Shown: piece after piece, positions 1-6,035 of the stretch | Numbering within the stretch: the first letter of the stretch is position 1 | How the letters are laid out: each line of letters opens with the position of its first letter | Source: Avanaerovorax sp964442135 | GTDB lineage: Bacteria; Bacillota; Clostridia; Peptostreptococcales; Anaerovoracaceae | Reading direction: 5' to 3' | Assembly (NCBI GenBank): GCA_964442135.1 | Contig: CAYTYN010000042.1 | Span: 1 to 12,355 of the forward strand | DNA length: 12,355 bases | Translations under genes and position numbers: made by a program | The notes under the pieces: generated by a model | The model's input: the letters and a program-made list of their open reading frames with translations, nothing else | Database searches by the model: none | Told to the model about the DNA's origin: nothing

Positions 1-16
1 GGCCCCTTATAGGGGC
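1..16. repeat. Short GC-rich hairpin at window edge
   Basis: GCCCCT at 2-7 pairs with AGGGGC at 11-16 around a 3-nt loop. There is no T-run after it, so it is not a clear terminator on the + strand. It may be the end of an element that begins outside the window. Confidence 0.4.
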
Positions 17-22
17 AATGAC

Positions 23-110
23 AAACCACCGGCTTAGCCGGTGGTCATGATTAGCGGCGGTTTCGAGAGCACGAAGGGCGAGAAACAATAAACCACCGGC
101 TATGCCGGTG
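23..110. repeat. Two copies of a REP-like palindromic hairpin
   Basis: The motif AAACCACCGGC-NNN-GCCGGTG occurs at 23-43 (loop TTA) and again at 90-110 (loop TAT). The arms are identical in both copies, which are 67 bp apart. Copy one extends to a perfect 9-bp stem (25-33 with 37-45); copy two has a 7-bp stem (94-100 with 104-110). A third small stem follows at 110-128 (GAGA-A-GGG with CCCTCTC). Repeated short GC-rich palindromes in intergenic DNA are typical of REP/MITE-like elements mobilised by IS200/IS605-type transposases. No transposase is visible here, so that origin is inference. Confidence 0.6.
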
Positions 111-160
111 AGAAGGGCAAACCCTCTCGGCGAATGGTGAACGCCATATCCGGAAAGGAG

Positions 161-197
161 TTTGGCTTAAATAGGCGATTTAAGGTCTAAAGCCAAA
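161..197. repeat. Inverted repeat with 21-nt loop
   Basis: TTTGGCTT at 161-168 is perfectly complementary to AAGCCAAA at 190-197, with 21 nt between. The enclosed segment contains ATAGGCGATT (171-180), which recurs in reverse complement at 12343-12352 near the other end of the window. Function is unknown; it could be an RNA stem or part of a small repeat. The remainder of 1-302 holds no open frame I can support. Confidence 0.35.
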
Positions 198-263
198 CAA
201 AATTGCAAACTAACAGCTGAAAATGACTGAAAAACAGCTAAAATTTGGAAAAAATAGCCCGCA

Positions 264-287
264 TTACCATGCTATGGCAATTTTTTT
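264..287 (+). terminator. Weak terminator-like hairpin before ruvX
   Basis: TTACCAT (264-270) pairs with ATGGCAA (274-280), with one A-C mismatch and loop GCT, and is followed by seven T (281-287). It lies 15 nt before the ruvX start codon. It could end a transcript arriving from upstream or act as a leader attenuator. The stem is AT-rich and short, so efficiency is doubtful. Confidence 0.4.
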
Positions 288-302
288 ATTGAGGGAGGAT
301 AC

Positions 303-731
303 ATGAGGAAGATAGCTCTGGACGTAGGGGATAAGACTATCGGCGTCGCCCTAAGCGATGAGCTGGGCGTTACAGGTCAGGGCCTCACTGTCATAGAAAG
401 AGTCGGCATAAGAAAAGACTGCGGTAAGGTAATGGATTTGGTAAGAGAGTATGACTGCGATACCGTGGTAATAGGACTTCCCTTGAACCTGGACGGCTCC
501 GACAGCATTCAGACGGAGAAGGTGAGGGAATTCAGGGCGATGCTGGAAAATAAGATGAAGAGTACGGGAATGCATAAGGTAAACGTGGTCTGGCAGGATG
601 AGAGATTCACCACTGTAATAGCGGAGCGGGTGCTCATCGAAGCCGATTTAAGCCGAAGGAAGAGAAAGGATGTTATCGATAAACAGGCGGCTGTAATCAT
701 CATGCAGAGCTATCTGGATTCACAGAGATAA
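303..731 (+). CDS. ruvX: RuvX/YqgF family putative pre-16S rRNA nuclease / Holliday junction resolvase
   Basis: This 142-residue protein has the usual length of the YqgF/RuvX family, which adopts the RNase H-like fold. The first strand carries the family signature ALDVGDKTIGVALSD (residues 5-19) with acidic Asp7. The middle has the GLPLNLDGS motif (58-66). A QDERFTT motif (98-104) and an RKDVIDKQAA segment (121-130) supply the other acidic residues. Family members are linked to 16S rRNA 5'-end maturation and to Holliday junction cleavage; which applies here cannot be told from sequence. ATG at 303 is preceded by GGGAGG (293-298). The gene has no functional tie to the purine genes. Its 3' end overlaps the likely -35 element of the pur promoter. 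Confidence 0.93.
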   Translation: MRKIALDVGDKTIGVALSDELGVTGQGLTVIERVGIRKDCGKVMDLVREYDCDTVVIGLPLNLDGSDSIQTEKVREFRAMLENKMKSTGMHKVNVVWQDERFTTVIAERVLIEADLSRRKRKDVIDKQAAVIIMQSYLDSQR

Positions 732-747
732 ATTTACGAACGATAAT
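719..747 (+). promoter_or_regulatory. Candidate sigma-A promoter of the pur operon
   Basis: TTCACA (719-724) and GATAAT (742-747) each match the -35 and -10 consensus at five of six bases. They are separated by an optimal 17 bp. A start near 754 would give a leader of about 185 nt before purE. The -35 lies inside the last codons of ruvX, and the -10 overlaps the first PurBox, so bound repressor would block polymerase. This is a by-eye prediction; no experimental start is known. Confidence 0.5.
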
Positions 748-776
748 ATCGTATTTGCGTGGTTTAGTTCGGTAAA
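732..776. promoter_or_regulatory. Inverted PurBox pair (PurR operator)
   Basis: The Bacillus-type PurR repressor binds two oppositely oriented PurBoxes, consensus AWWWCCGAACWWTT, separated by 16-17 bp. Box 1 is on the + strand at 732-745 (core CGAAC at 737-741) and box 2 on the - strand at 763-776 (core CCGAAC as the complement of 767-772). Each matches 11 of 14 positions, and the spacer is 17 bp. The outer flanks also mirror each other (AAATTTA before box 1, TAAATTT after box 2). Such PurR responds to PRPP, which relieves repression. Inside the pair lies a perfect 6+1+6 palindrome, ACGATA-A-TATCGT (740-752). The PurR gene itself is not in the window. Confidence 0.72.
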
Positions 777-836
777 TTTTCGATTTTCGCCTCTTTCTAA
801 AATAAATAAACGGTAAAAATCGGGTTTTTGCTGAAC
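767..836 (+). ncRNA. Long leader hairpin upstream of purE
   Basis: Bases 767-787 pair with 816-836 in one register without bulges. Of 21 positions, 19 pair (15 Watson-Crick, 4 G-U); the two failures are the U-U pairs 777/826 and 778/825. The best block is CGATTTT (781-787) with AAAATCG (816-822), and the base is GTTC (767-770) with GAAC (833-836). The loop is 788-815. The G-U pairs suggest RNA folding rather than a DNA palindrome. No known purine, PRPP (ykkC-type) or THF riboswitch core was recognised. It may be an uncharacterised leader or part of a small RNA. Confidence 0.4.
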
Positions 837-855
837 GAACGTTGAATTAAAACTA

Positions 856-888
856 CAGGTGTGATAGATTTATTGTGCCTGCTTTTTT
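856..888 (+). terminator. Terminator-like hairpin in the purE leader (possible attenuator)
   Basis: Bases 856-866 pair with 871-881 to give an 11-bp stem with a GATT tetraloop. Four of the pairs are G-U (860-863 with 874-877). The stem is followed by C882 and six T (883-888). That is the form of an intrinsic terminator, yet it lies 50 nt before the purE start, after the promoter and inside the leader. It could limit read-through into the operon or end a small leader RNA. The run of G-U pairs makes it weaker than a typical operon terminator. Confidence 0.45.
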
Positions 889-906
889 AATGAGAAAACA
901 GCAGGC
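877..906 (+). other. Competing stem overlapping the leader terminator
   Basis: GCCTGCT (877-883) is perfectly complementary to AGCAGGC (900-906). An inner TTTT/AAAA extension (884-887 with 895-898) follows past one bulged C. It shares 877-881 with the 3' arm of the terminator-like stem at 856-881 and also sequesters its U-run, so both cannot form together. A T6 run follows at 914-919, eight bases after the stem. Its role as an alternative fold is inference. Confidence 0.4.
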
Positions 907-926
907 TGGAAGTGTTTTTTGCAAAC

Positions 927-931
927 GGAGG
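927..931 (+). promoter_or_regulatory. Ribosome binding site fixing the purE start
   Basis: GGAGG lies six bases before ATG 938. A GTG at 875 in the same frame would add 21 residues unlike any PurE, is buried in the leader hairpins and lacks a comparable site. The downstream ATG is therefore preferred. Confidence 0.85.
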
Positions 932-937
932 ATTAAC

Positions 938-1432
938 ATGAAAAAAATCGGGATCATAATGGGAAGCGACAGCGATCTTCCCGTAGTTGAAAAGGGGATT
1001 AAGCAGCTGGAAGAGCTGGAAATACCTTATGAGGTTCACGTGTATTCGGCTCACAGGACTCCGGCGCAGGTAAAGGAATTCACAGAAAAAGCCCGGGAAA
1101 ACGGCTTCGGAGTTATAATCGCGGCGGCGGGAAAGGCAGCTCACCTGGCAGGCTCCATAGCTGCTTCAACGACTCTTCCTGTCATAGGAATTCCGGTGAA
1201 ATCCTCCACTTTAGACGGTCTTGACGCTCTTCTTTCCACTGTCCAGATGCCGGGAGGCATACCGGTGGCAACTGTAGCCATCGACGGTGCTCAGAACGCC
1301 GCTCTTCTCGGGGCTCAGATTCTGGCCGTAGAAGACGAGGCTCTTGCTGCCAAGCTGGAGGACCGGAGAAGAAAAGCGGCTGAAAAGGTTCTTTCTAAAA
1401 ACGCCGATATAGAGAAGAAGTTCAACGAGTAA
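938..1432 (+). CDS. purE: 5-(carboxyamino)imidazole ribonucleotide mutase / AIR carboxylase PurE
   Basis: PurE produces CAIR, the carboxylated imidazole intermediate used by PurC. From ATG 938 the protein has 164 residues, normal for the octameric PurE family. Visible signatures are IIMGSDSDLP (6-15), the nucleotide/phosphate site, SAHRTP (37-42) with His39, and AAAGKAAHLAG (62-72) with His69. KSSTLDGLDALLSTVQMPGG (88-107) follows, then the helix NAALLGAQILA (120-130). SAHRTP is class I-like, whereas class II enzymes usually have SAHKT. The AGKAAHLAG loop differs from the GGAAHLPG of E. coli. No purK accompanies it, so the protein may either use N5-CAIR made by an unlinked PurK or carboxylate AIR directly with CO2. 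It is the first gene of the operon, and purC follows after 32 nt. Confidence 0.96.
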   Translation: MKKIGIIMGSDSDLPVVEKGIKQLEELEIPYEVHVYSAHRTPAQVKEFTEKARENGFGVIIAAAGKAAHLAGSIAASTTLPVIGIPVKSSTLDGLDALLSTVQMPGGIPVATVAIDGAQNAALLGAQILAVEDEALAAKLEDRRRKAAEKVLSKNADIEKKFNE

Positions 1433-1452
1433 ATGATGTGACAGCTATTTTC

Positions 1453-1458
1453 AGGAGG
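1453..1458 (+). promoter_or_regulatory. Ribosome binding site fixing the purC start
   Basis: A perfect AGGAGG lies six bases before ATG 1465. An in-frame GTG at 1438 would add nine residues and run through this site, so it is rejected as start. Confidence 0.88.
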
Positions 1459-1464
1459 AAGAAA

Positions 1465-2181
1465 ATGAGTGTAGAAAAAAGAGAACAGATGTACGAAGGT
1501 AAGGCTAAAAAGGTCTACGGGACATGTGATCCGGATCTGTGCATAGTTTCATACAAGGACGATGCGACGGCTTTCAACGGACAGAAAAAGGGGAGCATAC
1601 TGGGAAAGGGAGCTATTAACAACAGGGTGACTAACCATCTCATGAAGCTGCTGGAGGAAAAGGAAATTCCTACTCACTTTGTTCAGGAGCTAAACGACAG
1701 GGAGACCGTTGTGAAGAGAGTAACCATCATCCCCCTTGAGGTTATTGCGAGAAACGTGGCGGCCGGTTCTCTGGCAAAGCGACTGGGGCTGGAAGAAGGG
1801 TACAGAATGTCTAGACCGGTGCTGGAGTTTTGCTACAAGGACGACGACTTAGGTGATCCTATGGTAAACGACTATCACATACTGGCCATGGGGTATGCCA
1901 CCGAGAAGGATTTGGAAACGATAAAGAACTACGCTCTTAAGATAAACAGCATACTAACAGAATATCTGGCCGAGGTGGGGATAGATCTTATAGATTTCAA
2001 GCTGGAATTCGGAAAGACCACGGATGGAACCATCGTCTTGGCTGATGAGATTTCACCTGATACGTGCCGCTTCTGGGACGCCAAGACCGGTGAGAAGCTG
2101 GACAAGGACAGATTCAGAAGAGACCTGGGCAATGTTGAAGGAGCATACGCTGAGGTGAGGAAAAGACTTTTAGGCGAGTGA
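1465..2181 (+). CDS. purC: Phosphoribosylaminoimidazole-succinocarboxamide synthase (SAICAR synthetase)
   Basis: PurC condenses CAIR with aspartate, using ATP, to give SAICAR. The 238-residue product has the usual size of bacterial PurC. It shows the N-terminal YEGKAKKVY motif (10-18) of the ATP-binding lobe and DDATAFNGQKKGSI (32-45). IPLEVIARNVAAGS (89-102), DFKLEFG (177-183) and the signature DEISPDTCRFWD (194-205) follow. All family landmarks are intact. It sits between purE, whose product it consumes, and purF, which starts 26 nt downstream. Confidence 0.97.
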   Translation: MSVEKREQMYEGKAKKVYGTCDPDLCIVSYKDDATAFNGQKKGSILGKGAINNRVTNHLMKLLEEKEIPTHFVQELNDRETVVKRVTIIPLEVIARNVAAGSLAKRLGLEEGYRMSRPVLEFCYKDDDLGDPMVNDYHILAMGYATEKDLETIKNYALKINSILTEYLAEVGIDLIDFKLEFGKTTDGTIVLADEISPDTCRFWDAKTGEKLDKDRFRRDLGNVEGAYAEVRKRLLGE

Positions 2182-2195
2182 TCCTTCGTTTTTAC

Positions 2196-2200
2196 AGGAG
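2196..2200 (+). promoter_or_regulatory. Ribosome binding site fixing a GTG start for purF
   Basis: AGGAG lies seven bases before GTG 2208. The open frame reaches back to an ATG at 2178, but that would overlap the purC stop, add ten residues of unrelated sequence and lengthen the propeptide beyond need. Confidence 0.8.
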
Positions 2201-2207
2201 AGAAAAA

Positions 2208-3656
2208 GTGAGCAGTTTAAGAGAAGAGTGCGGAGTGTTCGGAGTATTCGGCACCGAAAAGCAGAACGTGGTCAGCACCACGTATTACGGCCTCTTTGCC
2301 CTTCAGCACAGGGGGCAGGAGAGCTGTGGCATAGTAGTAAACGACGACGGCGTATTCAACTATTATAAAGACAGGGGACTGGTGAACGATGTGTTCACGC
2401 CGGCTATACTGGAGAATCTGGGTCTCGGCTCCATGGCGGTAGGCCACGTGAGATACGGCACCACAGGAGCCAGCGACAGGCTTAACTCTCAGCCCATAGT
2501 CATCAACCACCACAAGGGAAGAATGGCTCTCGCCCATAACGGAAATCTGGTCAATTCCTTCGAGCTGAGACATGAGCTGGAGCTTCAGGGATCCATTTTC
2601 CACACCACCAGTGATACCGAGGTGATCTCATACATAATAACTGAGGAACGGATCGCCACTGATTCCATAGAATCAGCTGTCAATAAGGCCATGGACAGGA
2701 TAAAAGGGGCATATTCCCTGGTCATAATGAGTCCTGCCAAGCTTCTTGCCGTAAGGGATCCGTTTGGATTCAGACCTCTATGCTACGGCGTTACCTCAGA
2801 CGGAACGTATATTGCAGCTTCTGAGTCCTGTGCTCTGGATGCTGTCGGCGCCAAGTTCGTAAGGGATATAGAGCCGGGGGAAATCCTCATATTCGAAAAG
2901 AGCGGAATCACATCTATTAGAGATCACTGCAACACCCAGCCTAAGCGCCTTTGCATATTCGAGCACATCTATTTTGCCCGTCCCGATTCCGTGGTTGACG
3001 GGGTCAGCGTCCACGAAGCCAGGATGAAGGCGGGGGCGTGTCTCGCCATGGAACACCCTGTACAGGCAGACGTAGTCGTAGGCGTTCCTGATTCCGGAAT
3101 ATCCGCGGCCATGGGATACGCTAAGCAGTCCGGCATACCTTACGGCACCGGATTCATTAAGAATAAATATATCGGAAGGACATTTATCGCTCCCGGGCAG
3201 AAGTCCAGAGAGGATAAGGTGAGGATAAAGCTTAACGTCTTGGCTGAAACGGTGAGGGGAAAGAGAGTGGTTCTGGTGGACGACTCCATAGTGAGAGGAA
3301 CTACTATAACCAGAATCGTAAGCCTTCTCAGAGAAGCGGGAGCTTCTCAGGTTCACGTCAGATCTTCGGCTCCTGCCTTTACCAATCCGTGTTACTACGG
3401 AACTGACATAGATTCTCGGGAAAATCTCATAGCATGTAAATATGATCTTTCCCAGATCGCGGGAGTGGTAGGAGCTGACAGCGTAGGATACCTTAGCGTG
3501 GAGCACCTTTACATGCTCATCGGCACCTCTGCAGGGGAAGGGTATTGCGACAGCTGCTTCTCAGGTAAATATCCTACAGATGTTCCTTCTGTGACCAATA
3601 AAAACAGGTTTGAGAAGAAGATCAGCGAAAATAAAGGAAAAAATACAGACCGGTAG
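2208..3656 (+). CDS. purF: Amidophosphoribosyltransferase PurF
   Basis: PurF commits PRPP to the pathway by replacing pyrophosphate with ammonia from glutamine, and it is the classical feedback target of purine nucleotides. From GTG 2208 it has 482 residues. The N-terminal glutaminase (class II, Ntn) begins at CGVFG (Cys8), so a seven-residue propeptide is presumably removed to expose the nucleophile. RYGTTG and HNGNLVN segments follow within the first 120 residues. The phosphoribosyltransferase half carries the PRPP loop VVLVDDSIVRGTT (354-366). Four cysteines fall where Bacillus-type PurF binds a [4Fe-4S] cluster: Cys249 (KRLCIFEHIYFARPDS), Cys395 (NPCYYGTD) and Cys447/Cys450 (CDSC). The Fe-S form is expected to be oxygen-sensitive. 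purM follows after 15 nt. Confidence 0.97.
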   Translation: MSSLREECGVFGVFGTEKQNVVSTTYYGLFALQHRGQESCGIVVNDDGVFNYYKDRGLVNDVFTPAILENLGLGSMAVGHVRYGTTGASDRLNSQPIVINHHKGRMALAHNGNLVNSFELRHELELQGSIFHTTSDTEVISYIITEERIATDSIESAVNKAMDRIKGAYSLVIMSPAKLLAVRDPFGFRPLCYGVTSDGTYIAASESCALDAVGAKFVRDIEPGEILIFEKSGITSIRDHCNTQPKRLCIFEHIYFARPDSVVDGVSVHEARMKAGACLAMEHPVQADVVVGVPDSGISAAMGYAKQSGIPYGTGFIKNKYIGRTFIAPGQKSREDKVRIKLNVLAETVRGKRVVLVDDSIVRGTTITRIVSLLREAGASQVHVRSSAPAFTNPCYYGTDIDSRENLIACKYDLSQIAGVVGADSVGYLSVEHLYMLIGTSAGEGYCDSCFSGKYPTDVPSVTNKNRFEKKISENKGKNTDR

Positions 3657-3671
3657 AGAAAGGAGCCGAAC

Positions 3672-4709
3672 ATGGAAAAAAGCTTCAGCGAAAGCTATAA
3701 AGCCGCCGGCGTGGATATTACAGCCGGTTACAAAGCCGTGGAGCTTATGAAGAGCCATATAGCAAGAACGATGGTATTCGGAAGCAAATCCGATATCGGC
3801 GGTTTCGGAGGACTTTTCGAGCTGGATCTCGCAGGTATTAAAAATCCGGTCCTTGTTGCGGGAACCGACGGCGTGGGAACTAAACTGAGAATAGCCTTTC
3901 TCATGGATAAGCACGACACGGTGGGGATAGACTGTGTCGCCATGTGTGTCAACGATATAGTGTGCGCAGGGGCGAAGCCTCTGTTCTTCCTGGATTACAT
4001 CGCCTGCGGAAAGAATTATCCGGAAAAGATCGCGTCTATTGTAGGGGGAGTAGCGGAGGGCTGCGTCCGGTCCGAAGCGGCTCTGACCGGAGGAGAGACG
4101 GCGGAAATGCCGGGATTTTACCCCGAGGACGAATACGATCTGGCCGGTTTTGCCGTAGGAGTTGCCGACAGAGATGATATTTTGGACAACAGCTCGGTTA
4201 GGGAAGGGGACATTATCATAGGAATTCCGTCGTCAGGGGTGCACTCCAACGGATTTTCCCTGTTGAGAAAGGTATTTGACGTAGAAAACGCCGACCTTAA
4301 AAAGCCTGTGGAGGAGCTTGGAGGAAGGTCTTTGGGAGAAACCCTTCTCACTCCGACGAAGATTTACGTAAAAGCCATAAAGGCTCTCAGGAGCCGTGTG
4401 GAAGTAAAATCCATAGCTCATATAACCGGCGGAGGATTTTTCGAGAACATACCGAGAAGCCTTCCTGAGGGCGTCGGCGCGGAGATAAAAAGGGAGGATG
4501 TAAGAGTTCTTCCCATATTCGACCTTATATCCAAGGCGGGCAACGTGCCTTGGAGGGATATGTTCAATACCTTCAACATGGGAGTGGGGATGACGGTGAT
4601 TGTTTCGCCGGAAAACGCCGAAAGAGCCATCGAAGCGCTGAAGGACGCCGGTGAAGACGCTTACGTACTGGGAAAGACTGTTAAGGGAGAGGGCGTGACT
4701 ATATGCTGA
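3672..4709 (+). CDS. purM: Phosphoribosylformylglycinamidine cyclo-ligase (AIR synthetase)
   Basis: PurM closes the imidazole ring, turning FGAM into AIR with ATP. The 345-residue chain is of standard length. It has the PurM-superfamily order of motifs: GTDGVGTKL (64-72), the metal/ATP segment HDTVGIDCVAMCVNDI (81-96) and GGETAEMPGFY (120-130). GIPSSGVHSNGFS (184-196), HITGGGFFENIPR (250-262) and MFNTFNMGVGM (297-307) follow. ATG 3672 follows AGGAG (3661-3665) at six bases. The end overlaps the purN start by seven bases (ATG 4703, stop 4707-4709), which suggests translational coupling of the two genes. Confidence 0.97.
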   Translation: MEKSFSESYKAAGVDITAGYKAVELMKSHIARTMVFGSKSDIGGFGGLFELDLAGIKNPVLVAGTDGVGTKLRIAFLMDKHDTVGIDCVAMCVNDIVCAGAKPLFFLDYIACGKNYPEKIASIVGGVAEGCVRSEAALTGGETAEMPGFYPEDEYDLAGFAVGVADRDDILDNSSVREGDIIIGIPSSGVHSNGFSLLRKVFDVENADLKKPVEELGGRSLGETLLTPTKIYVKAIKALRSRVEVKSIAHITGGGFFENIPRSLPEGVGAEIKREDVRVLPIFDLISKAGNVPWRDMFNTFNMGVGMTVIVSPENAERAIEALKDAGEDAYVLGKTVKGEGVTIC

Positions 4710-5287
4710 AGGTCAGGACTGCCGTTCTCGTCTCGGGAGGAGGCACCAATTTGCAGGCCATAATCGATGCAATAGATTCAGGCAGGATTCGGTCAGCGGA
4801 AATAATCATGGTGGCTTCCGATAGGGAACAGGCTTATGCCCTGGAGAGGGCGAAAAAAGCCGGCATAACGGGTTTTGTCTTTAAAAGCGAGGAGGAGCTT
4901 CTTGAAAGGTTAAAATCGGAAAAAACGGAGCTTATCGTCCTTGCCGGCTTTCTCAAGATCCTGAGCGGAGAGTTTATAAAGAATTTTGAGGACAGGATAA
5001 TCAATGTCCATCCATCCCTCATACCGTCCTTCTGCGGCAAAGGCTGTTACGGACTTCACGTTCACGAGAAGGCTCTGAATTACGGGGTAAAGGTGACAGG
5101 AGCCACGGTCCATTTCGTCAACGAGATACCCGACGGGGGAAGGATAATTTATCAGAAGGCCGTCGACGTGGAGGAAGGGGACACTCCTGAAGCTCTCCAG
5201 AAGCGGGTAATGGAGCAGGCGGAATGGGTAATCCTTCCGGCAGCGGTAGAGGACATTAGCAGCAGGATTTTGAAAGGTGAGATTTAG
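4703..5287 (+). CDS. purN: Phosphoribosylglycinamide formyltransferase (GAR transformylase)
   Basis: PurN transfers a formyl group from 10-formyl-tetrahydrofolate to GAR, giving FGAR. The protein has 194 residues, close to the family norm. The N-terminal phosphate loop is VLVSGGGTNLQAI (8-20). Folate and catalytic parts are VLAGFLKILS (79-88), INVHPSLIPSF (100-110) with Asn101 and His103, and EIPDGG (141-146) with Asp144. These are the Asn-His-Asp catalytic set of the family. Relative to the E. coli enzyme, the loop after the HPSL motif is changed to FCGKGCYGLHVHEKAL (110-125). As I recall, such a loop is common in clostridial PurN. Its ATG lies inside the purM stop region, and the next gene starts directly after its TAG. 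Confidence 0.96.
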   Translation: MLKVRTAVLVSGGGTNLQAIIDAIDSGRIRSAEIIMVASDREQAYALERAKKAGITGFVFKSEEELLERLKSEKTELIVLAGFLKILSGEFIKNFEDRIINVHPSLIPSFCGKGCYGLHVHEKALNYGVKVTGATVHFVNEIPDGGRIIYQKAVDVEEGDTPEALQKRVMEQAEWVILPAAVEDISSRILKGEI

Positions 5288-6031
5288 ATGAACGTATATG
5301 AGAAGAAGACTGTGGGAGAGAGGATAGAGGGGAATTCCTACGTAGGCAGAGGGATAGTTCTTGGCCTTACTCCCGACGGTACAAAGGCTGTTGCCGCCTA
5401 CTTCATCATGGGAAGAAGTCCTAACAGCCGAAACCGAATATTCGTGAAGGAGGACAGAAGTCTGAAAATCCTTCCCTATGATTCGTCAAAGGTGGAGGAT
5501 CCCAGTTTGATAATATATTATCCCATCAGGGTGTACGGGGATTCCATCATAGTCACCAACGGCGATCAGACGGATACGGTATACGATTACATGGCTCGGG
5601 GAAAAAGCTTTGAGGACGCCCTCATGACCAGAACATTCGAGCCGGACTATCCTAACTGGACGCCGAGAATCAGCGGTATGATAGATTTGAACGGTTACAG
5701 CGGAAAAGAGAATCCTCTCAGGTTCAAGCTGAGCATTTTGAAGAGCGCCGACGCCGAAGGCAGCGGGTGCTCCAGATTCTTCTACAATTACGAAGCCATA
5801 GAGGGGGAGGGCAGATTCATACACACTTACATGTGCGACGGAAGTCCTATTCCTACGTTTACCGCAGATCCTGAGCTGGTCGACCTTCCCGATCATATAG
5901 ATCAGTTCACAGATGATATTTGGAATAATCTGGACTCTGACAACAGGATATCCCTGTACGTCAGGTATACCGATATTGTCAGCGGCGAATTTACTGACAG
6001 GCTTATAAACAAATACGGTCAGGAGGCGTGA
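5288..6031 (+). CDS. purO: Stand-alone IMP cyclohydrolase, PurO-like
   Basis: This 247-residue protein resembles the archaeal PurO family of IMP cyclohydrolases, which closes the second ring (FAICAR to IMP). It is unrelated to the N-terminal MGS-like domain of bifunctional PurH. Recognisable segments are SYVGRGIVLG (17-26), MGRSPNSRNRIF (41-52), IVTNGDQTD (88-96) and PNWTPRISG (122-130). From memory, M. thermautotrophicus PurO is near 200 residues, so this chain has about 45 more, mostly after residue 150. The identification rests on these motifs and on the neighbour, an AICAR formyltransferase without a cyclohydrolase domain. ATG 5288 abuts the purN stop with no spacer; AAAGGTGA (5273-5280) is the binding site. 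An unrelated paralogue of the family cannot be excluded. Confidence 0.87.
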   Translation: MNVYEKKTVGERIEGNSYVGRGIVLGLTPDGTKAVAAYFIMGRSPNSRNRIFVKEDRSLKILPYDSSKVEDPSLIIYYPIRVYGDSIIVTNGDQTDTVYDYMARGKSFEDALMTRTFEPDYPNWTPRISGMIDLNGYSGKENPLRFKLSILKSADAEGSGCSRFFYNYEAIEGEGRFIHTYMCDGSPIPTFTADPELVDLPDHIDQFTDDIWNNLDSDNRISLYVRYTDIVSGEFTDRLINKYGQEA

Positions 6032-6035
6032 TTAT

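Noticed and set aside
875..937. N-terminal extension of purE from a GTG at 875
   Set aside because: The extra 21 residues do not resemble PurE, the GTG is inside the leader stems, and GGAGG with ideal spacing precedes ATG 938, where the family sequence begins.
732..937. Purine, PRPP (ykkC-type) or folate riboswitch before purE
   Set aside because: I looked for the conserved core motifs of these aptamers and found none. The stems present do not fit their three-helix or ykkC layouts.
2796..3506. A 236-codon minus-strand open frame opposite purF
   Set aside because: It is antisense to conserved purF sequence, has no recognisable domain or upstream site, and such long antisense frames arise from codon bias. 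The same holds for the other minus-strand frames opposite the pur genes.
2208..3656. GTG start and seven-residue propeptide of PurF as anomalies
   Set aside because: GTG starts are common in Bacillota and Bacillus-type PurF has a short cleaved propeptide. The cluster cysteines are all present.
3944..4177. A 77-codon + strand open frame within purM
   Set aside because: It lies wholly inside an intact, highly conserved purM in another frame, is Arg/Gly-rich in the manner of a shadow frame, and lacks a ribosome binding site.
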